Positions 7,751 to 10,293 of a DNA stretch of 10,293 bases are shown here, one piece after another. Positions within the stretch are counted from its first letter, which is position 1; each line of letters begins with the position of its first letter. Both the position numbers and the translations under genes were made by a program. This DNA comes from Chrysochromulina tobinii (lineage: Eukaryota; Haptophyta; Prymnesiales; Chrysochromulinaceae), in NCBI GenBank assembly GCA_001275005.1, contig JWZX01002486.1, positions 1 to 10,293 on the forward strand, in the 5' to 3' direction. The notes under the pieces were generated by a model that searched no databases, had not been told where the DNA came from, and saw only the letters and a list, made by a program, of their open reading frames with translations.

Positions 7751-9607
7751 ATGCTGGCTTCCGCAGCTCTCTCCGCCTACTGGCGCGGCCTGTACCTGTG
7801 CCTCCTCAAGGGCGCGAGGTACCAGAACCTCCGCACGGCTCTCCCCGAGCTCGAGCCAGCAGCTTGCTTGCAAATCTACTGGCTCGCCCTTCACGTGCGC
7901 CTCTGGGGCGAGCCGCACTACCGGAGCGGCACTTTCGCGAACGACGCGCGCAAGAACCTGCGCAACGTGGCGATCCCCGGCACCGGCATCCCGCTCTCGC
8001 TGCTCTTCTACGTCCAGCCCATCTGCTTCCTCTTCATGTGGCTCGGCGTGCCGCTCGTCGCGCTCGGGGCCGCCATCGTCGGCTTCGTCTACCGGGGGGC
8101 ACCTCTCGGCGCCAGCTTCGCCGAGGCGCTCTTGACGCCCCGCGATTGGTTCTCGTACTGGCGGCTGAACTGCGTGCTGGCGTCGTACCACGCGCGCAAG
8201 ACCGCCAACCCCGGCTACGCGCTCGAGGACAAGCTCACCTTCCTCGAGGCGGCCGAACGCGAGGGCGTGCCGGTGTCTCCGTGGCTCCGTCACCCCAAGA
8301 TTGTGGTGAAGCATCGGAATGAGGAGGGTGGGCTGGGCATGAATACGTACTCGAACGCGGCGGCGGGCGGCGATTGGATCGTGCAAGGCTGGCTCGCGAA
8401 CGCCGCCCCGATCGCGCGCTTGCTCCCAAGCAACGCTCCGCTCTCCACGTTCCGATTCATCACGGCCTCCCGTGCATGCATTCGGCCGGTGCGACCAACG
8501 ATGACCTCTGATTGCGTTCCGATTCATAACGGCCTCCCGTGCATGCATTCGGCCGGTGCGACCACTGATGGCCTGTGATTGCGTTCCGATTCATCACGGC
8601 CTCCCGTGCATGCATTCGGCCGGTACGACCACTGATGGCCTGTGATTGCGTTCCGATTCATCACGGCCTCCCGTGCATGCATTCGGCCGGTGCGACCACT
8701 GATGGCCTCTGATTGCGTACGAGCAGGCAATCCTCCATCGAGCACCCTCCCTAATTAGGCAAACCTACTCCCTCCACACAGGTGCCAGACGAGCAATGCT
8801 CATCGGATGACATTTTGGTCCTCTCGGCGTGCTTCCGGGCGGGCCGGGCCGGTGCGAGCACGGACCACTCGTGCATCATGTTCGACGTCGACCTACCCAC
8901 GTGCACGCTCAAGAAAGGCACTTCGAATGCCCATTGGTACGAGCCCTCTCTGATGGCCTCCCTCATCAGGCTGATTGGTTCTGATGGTCTCCGACTGACT
9001 CGAATGATCTCTGATTGACTCCCTCATCAGGTACCAGCTCTGGCGGAAGGCCCTCTCTGATTGCCTCCCTCATCAGGCTGATTGGTTCTGATGATCTCTG
9101 ATTGCCTCCCTCATCAGGTACCAGCTCTGGCGGAAGGCCCTCTCTTGCCCGTGGTTCTCCCCCGGGCACACCATCACACATCACCCGGACACGGACACGC
9201 CGATTGCAGGCGAGCCAATTGATTGCGCTTGATTGCGCCTGATTGCGCCTGATTGTCTCTATCATCAGGCACGGACACGCCGATTGCTGGCGAGCGCGTG
9301 CTCGGGCTTGCCGAGCCAACCTGATTGCGCTTGATTGCGCTTGATTGCGCCTGATTGCGCCTGATTGTCTCCATCATCAGGCGAGCGCGTGCTCGGGCTT
9401 GCCGAGGCCAGCGATCTCGTGACGCGTGCGCACAAGAAGCTGATGCCGGGCGTGCCGCTGTGCGGTTGGGACGTGGCGATGACCGAGCCGGAGGGCATGC
9501 TGCTCCTTGAGGGCAATCTGAGCTGCAACTTCTTCCGCGCTACGTTTGACGAGGCGGCGTACTGTGCGTTCGCCGAGAGTGTCTTGCGCTTCGTCGAGGG
9601 CGCATGA
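7751..9607 (+). CDS. Sugar-transfer-associated ATP-grasp family protein with membrane segment, four exons
   Basis: ATG at 7751 is the first after an in-frame stop at 7727. Exons 7751-8488, 8782-8936, 9118-9209 and 9381-9607 join in phase to give 403 aa. A hydrophobic stretch spans about residues 81-113. The ATP-grasp region starts near 130 (FSYWRLNCVLASYHARKT), includes DKLTFLEAAEREGVPVSP, then GDWIVQGWL (about 208-215), PLSTFRFITA, LSACFRAGRAGASTDH and, near the end, GWDVAMTEPEGMLLLEGN (357-374), whose Asp, Glu and Asn are likely metal/ATP ligands. This layout fits the alpha-L-glutamate-ligase-related ATP-grasp proteins linked in bacteria to exopolysaccharide and sugar-transfer genes. The ligated substrate is unknown. 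Intron 3 appears to be GC-AG (GCAG/GCGAGC). The family call comes from remembered motifs. Confidence 0.75.
8450..8717 (+). repeat. Four tandem 67-nt copies of an exon/intron boundary
   Basis: Units begin at 8450, 8517, 8584 and 8651 with an exact 67-nt period and only a few base differences. The first spans the end of exon 1 and the donor CCG/GTGCGACC at 8489; the other three lie in the intron. Copies 2 and 4 keep GTGCGACC and copy 3 has GTACGACC. Each unit ends with CTGATTGC or GTGATTGC. Confidence 0.93.
8944..9145 (+). repeat. Tandem duplication within intron 2 extending into exon 3
   Basis: Segment 8944-8991 recurs at 9051-9098, and 9013-9058 recurs at 9100-9145 with one mismatch; the second copy is about 20 nt shorter in the middle. 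Each copy has CCCTCATCAG followed by GTACCAGCTCTGG, so two acceptors lie at 9030 and 9117. Only the second leads into the reading frame that continues (ALSCPWFSPG). Confidence 0.9.
9190..9406 (+). repeat. Nested duplications in intron 3 with a fused exon 3/exon 4 copy
   Basis: Segment 9190-9215 recurs at 9270-9295 (one mismatch), and 9289-9315 recurs identically at 9380-9406. The middle piece, about 9270-9315, therefore carries the end of exon 3 joined directly to the start of exon 4 (TDTPIAGERVLGLAE). TTGATTGCGC/CTGATTGCGC units of 10 nt fill both sides. Confidence 0.92.
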
Positions 9608-9978
9608 GCGGGCGCGTGAGCGGGCGCGCGTGTGTTGGGCGTCATGGTGGGCGCTTGAGCGGGGTCTCGTGTGACGGGCCGGACTCGACGAGATGCGACG
9701 GGATGTGAGAGGCCAGTCGAGAGTGACGCGAGAGAGAGAAAAGGAAGTAGGCGAGAGGAGGAGGTATACGTTCCTACGTTGGTGCAGGTCTGCTGGAAGA
9801 GTCCGGTCTGGCATTCGATTTGTTACGGTAATAGCGTAACGAAGTTTTCGGATGAGGTCGTTTCAAAACTTTCAAAGCGTCGTGATGAGCCCTTATTGTG
9901 AGCTATCGAGTGTGATCCTGTGTACTTCGTACTACGTCTCCGACGCGCTGGGAGTGCGACCGAGCACACGGCTTGAAA
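9608..9978. other. Spacer between the ATP-grasp gene and the right-edge reading frame
   Basis: It starts with repeated GAGCGGGCGCG (9606-9630), a purine-rich stretch near 9720-9765, and a perfect 6-bp inverted repeat GTTACG/CGTAAC with a 7-nt loop at 9822-9840. Base composition becomes more AT-rich after about 9770. It should hold the 3' end of one gene and the start region of the next; a poly(A) signal could not be identified. Confidence 0.4.
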
Positions 9979-10293
9979 ATGGTCGCGCGCGCTCTCGTTT
10001 GGTCGAGCGTGAGAGCTTCGAACTCCTCGAACTCCTCACGGCCTCAGAGCTTGAGTGAACGGTCGATTGCTTTAAGGTTCCAGCCTGCCGTTCGTACCGT
10101 CATGGAGGGTTTGCAAGCCAGTGGATTTGAGACGATCCAAGGCAGCGGGCTGGGAGAACTGCGTGAAAGCGGCTATCGACGCCTGATCGAAGGTCTGGGA
10201 GCTGGAGACGTTTTCGTGTGGGTCGGCACAGCGAACATGGAACCGATAAACTTTCGAAGAGTCGAAAGTATGCTTCGGAGCCTCACGATACGC
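9979..10293 (+). CDS. Unrecognised reading frame, cut by the right edge
   Basis: An ATG at 9979 opens a frame that stays open to the window end (105 codons). A later in-frame ATG at 10102 is an alternative start. After a Ser-rich N terminus the frame reads GLQASGFETIQGSGL, then GYRRLIEGLGAGDVFVWVG and MEPINFRRVESMLRSL. The GDVFVWVG block, hydrophobic and followed by a predicted helix, has the look of a Rossmann-like strand as seen in some glycosyltransferases, but I cannot place it in a family. Codon use is less GC-rich than the neighbours. A neighbouring frame (9852-10058) ends without continuing and is judged a shadow. Confidence 0.45.
   Translation, partial: MVARALVWSSVRASNSSNSSRPQSLSERSIALRFQPAVRTVMEGLQASGFETIQGSGLGELRESGYRRLIEGLGAGDVFVWVGTANMEPINFRRVESMLRSLTIR

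Noticed and set aside
7420-8322. 300-aa plus-strand reading frame
   Set aside because: It overlaps the first exons of two better-supported genes in another frame or strand and its composition is Arg/Pro/Ala noise.
7739-8548. 269-aa minus-strand reading frame
   Set aside because: It is the exact antisense of ATP-grasp exon 1, whose plus-strand frame carries recognisable motifs.
8450-8717. CRISPR-like regular repeats
   Set aside because: The 67-nt units are contiguous tandem copies without unique spacers and include coding sequence of a eukaryotic gene.
219-9406. Transposon insertions with target-site duplications
   Set aside because: The duplicated segments are 21-60 nt of exon, vary by locus, and no terminal inverted repeats or shared internal element were seen; tandem duplication fits better.

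Overview
The window reads as nuclear DNA of a GC-rich, intron-rich single-celled eukaryote. It encodes a COP9 signalosome subunit close to the animal and plant protein, an ABCC-type transporter broken into nine exons, a protein with a Met-Gly-Cys lipidation start, and a membrane-linked ATP-grasp protein. A haptophyte or another secondary-plastid alga is my guess; the sequence does not prove it.

Layout: 1-2863 (minus) is the 5' part of an ABCC/MRP-like transporter that runs off the left edge. 2864-3571 is a gene-poor spacer with short repeats and a degenerate copy of the CSN2 3' end. 3572-5488 (minus) is a full CSN2 gene, six coding segments and about 434 aa. 5489-5762 is a spacer. 5763-7567 (minus) encodes a 420-aa low-complexity protein with a predicted acylated N terminus. 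7568-7750 is a divergent promoter interval. 7751-9607 (plus) is a four-exon, 403-aa ATP-grasp protein of the sugar-transfer-associated type. 9608-9978 is a spacer. 9979-10293 (plus) is an open reading frame cut by the right edge. The genes have unrelated functions and show no operon-like logic.

The most striking feature is the introns. By phase-consistent exon joining I place 18 introns. Fourteen contain a near-identical 21-60 nt copy of one or both flanking exon ends, usually 50-110 nt from the original, and a fifteenth has a diverged copy. Between the copies lie roughly 10-nt minisatellites built on TGATTGC, often ending in CCCTCATCAG at the 3' splice site. These repeats always point in the direction of the host gene: GCAATCA on the given strand across the three minus-strand genes, TGATTGC in the plus-strand gene. 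This is what intron birth or growth by tandem duplication across exon/intron boundaries would leave behind, with repeat units that also look like branch sites. One intron carries an uninterrupted copy of the joined exon sequence, another carries a 4 x 67-nt array with four candidate donors, and CSN2 has an in-frame TAG in one boundary copy that is AAG in the other.
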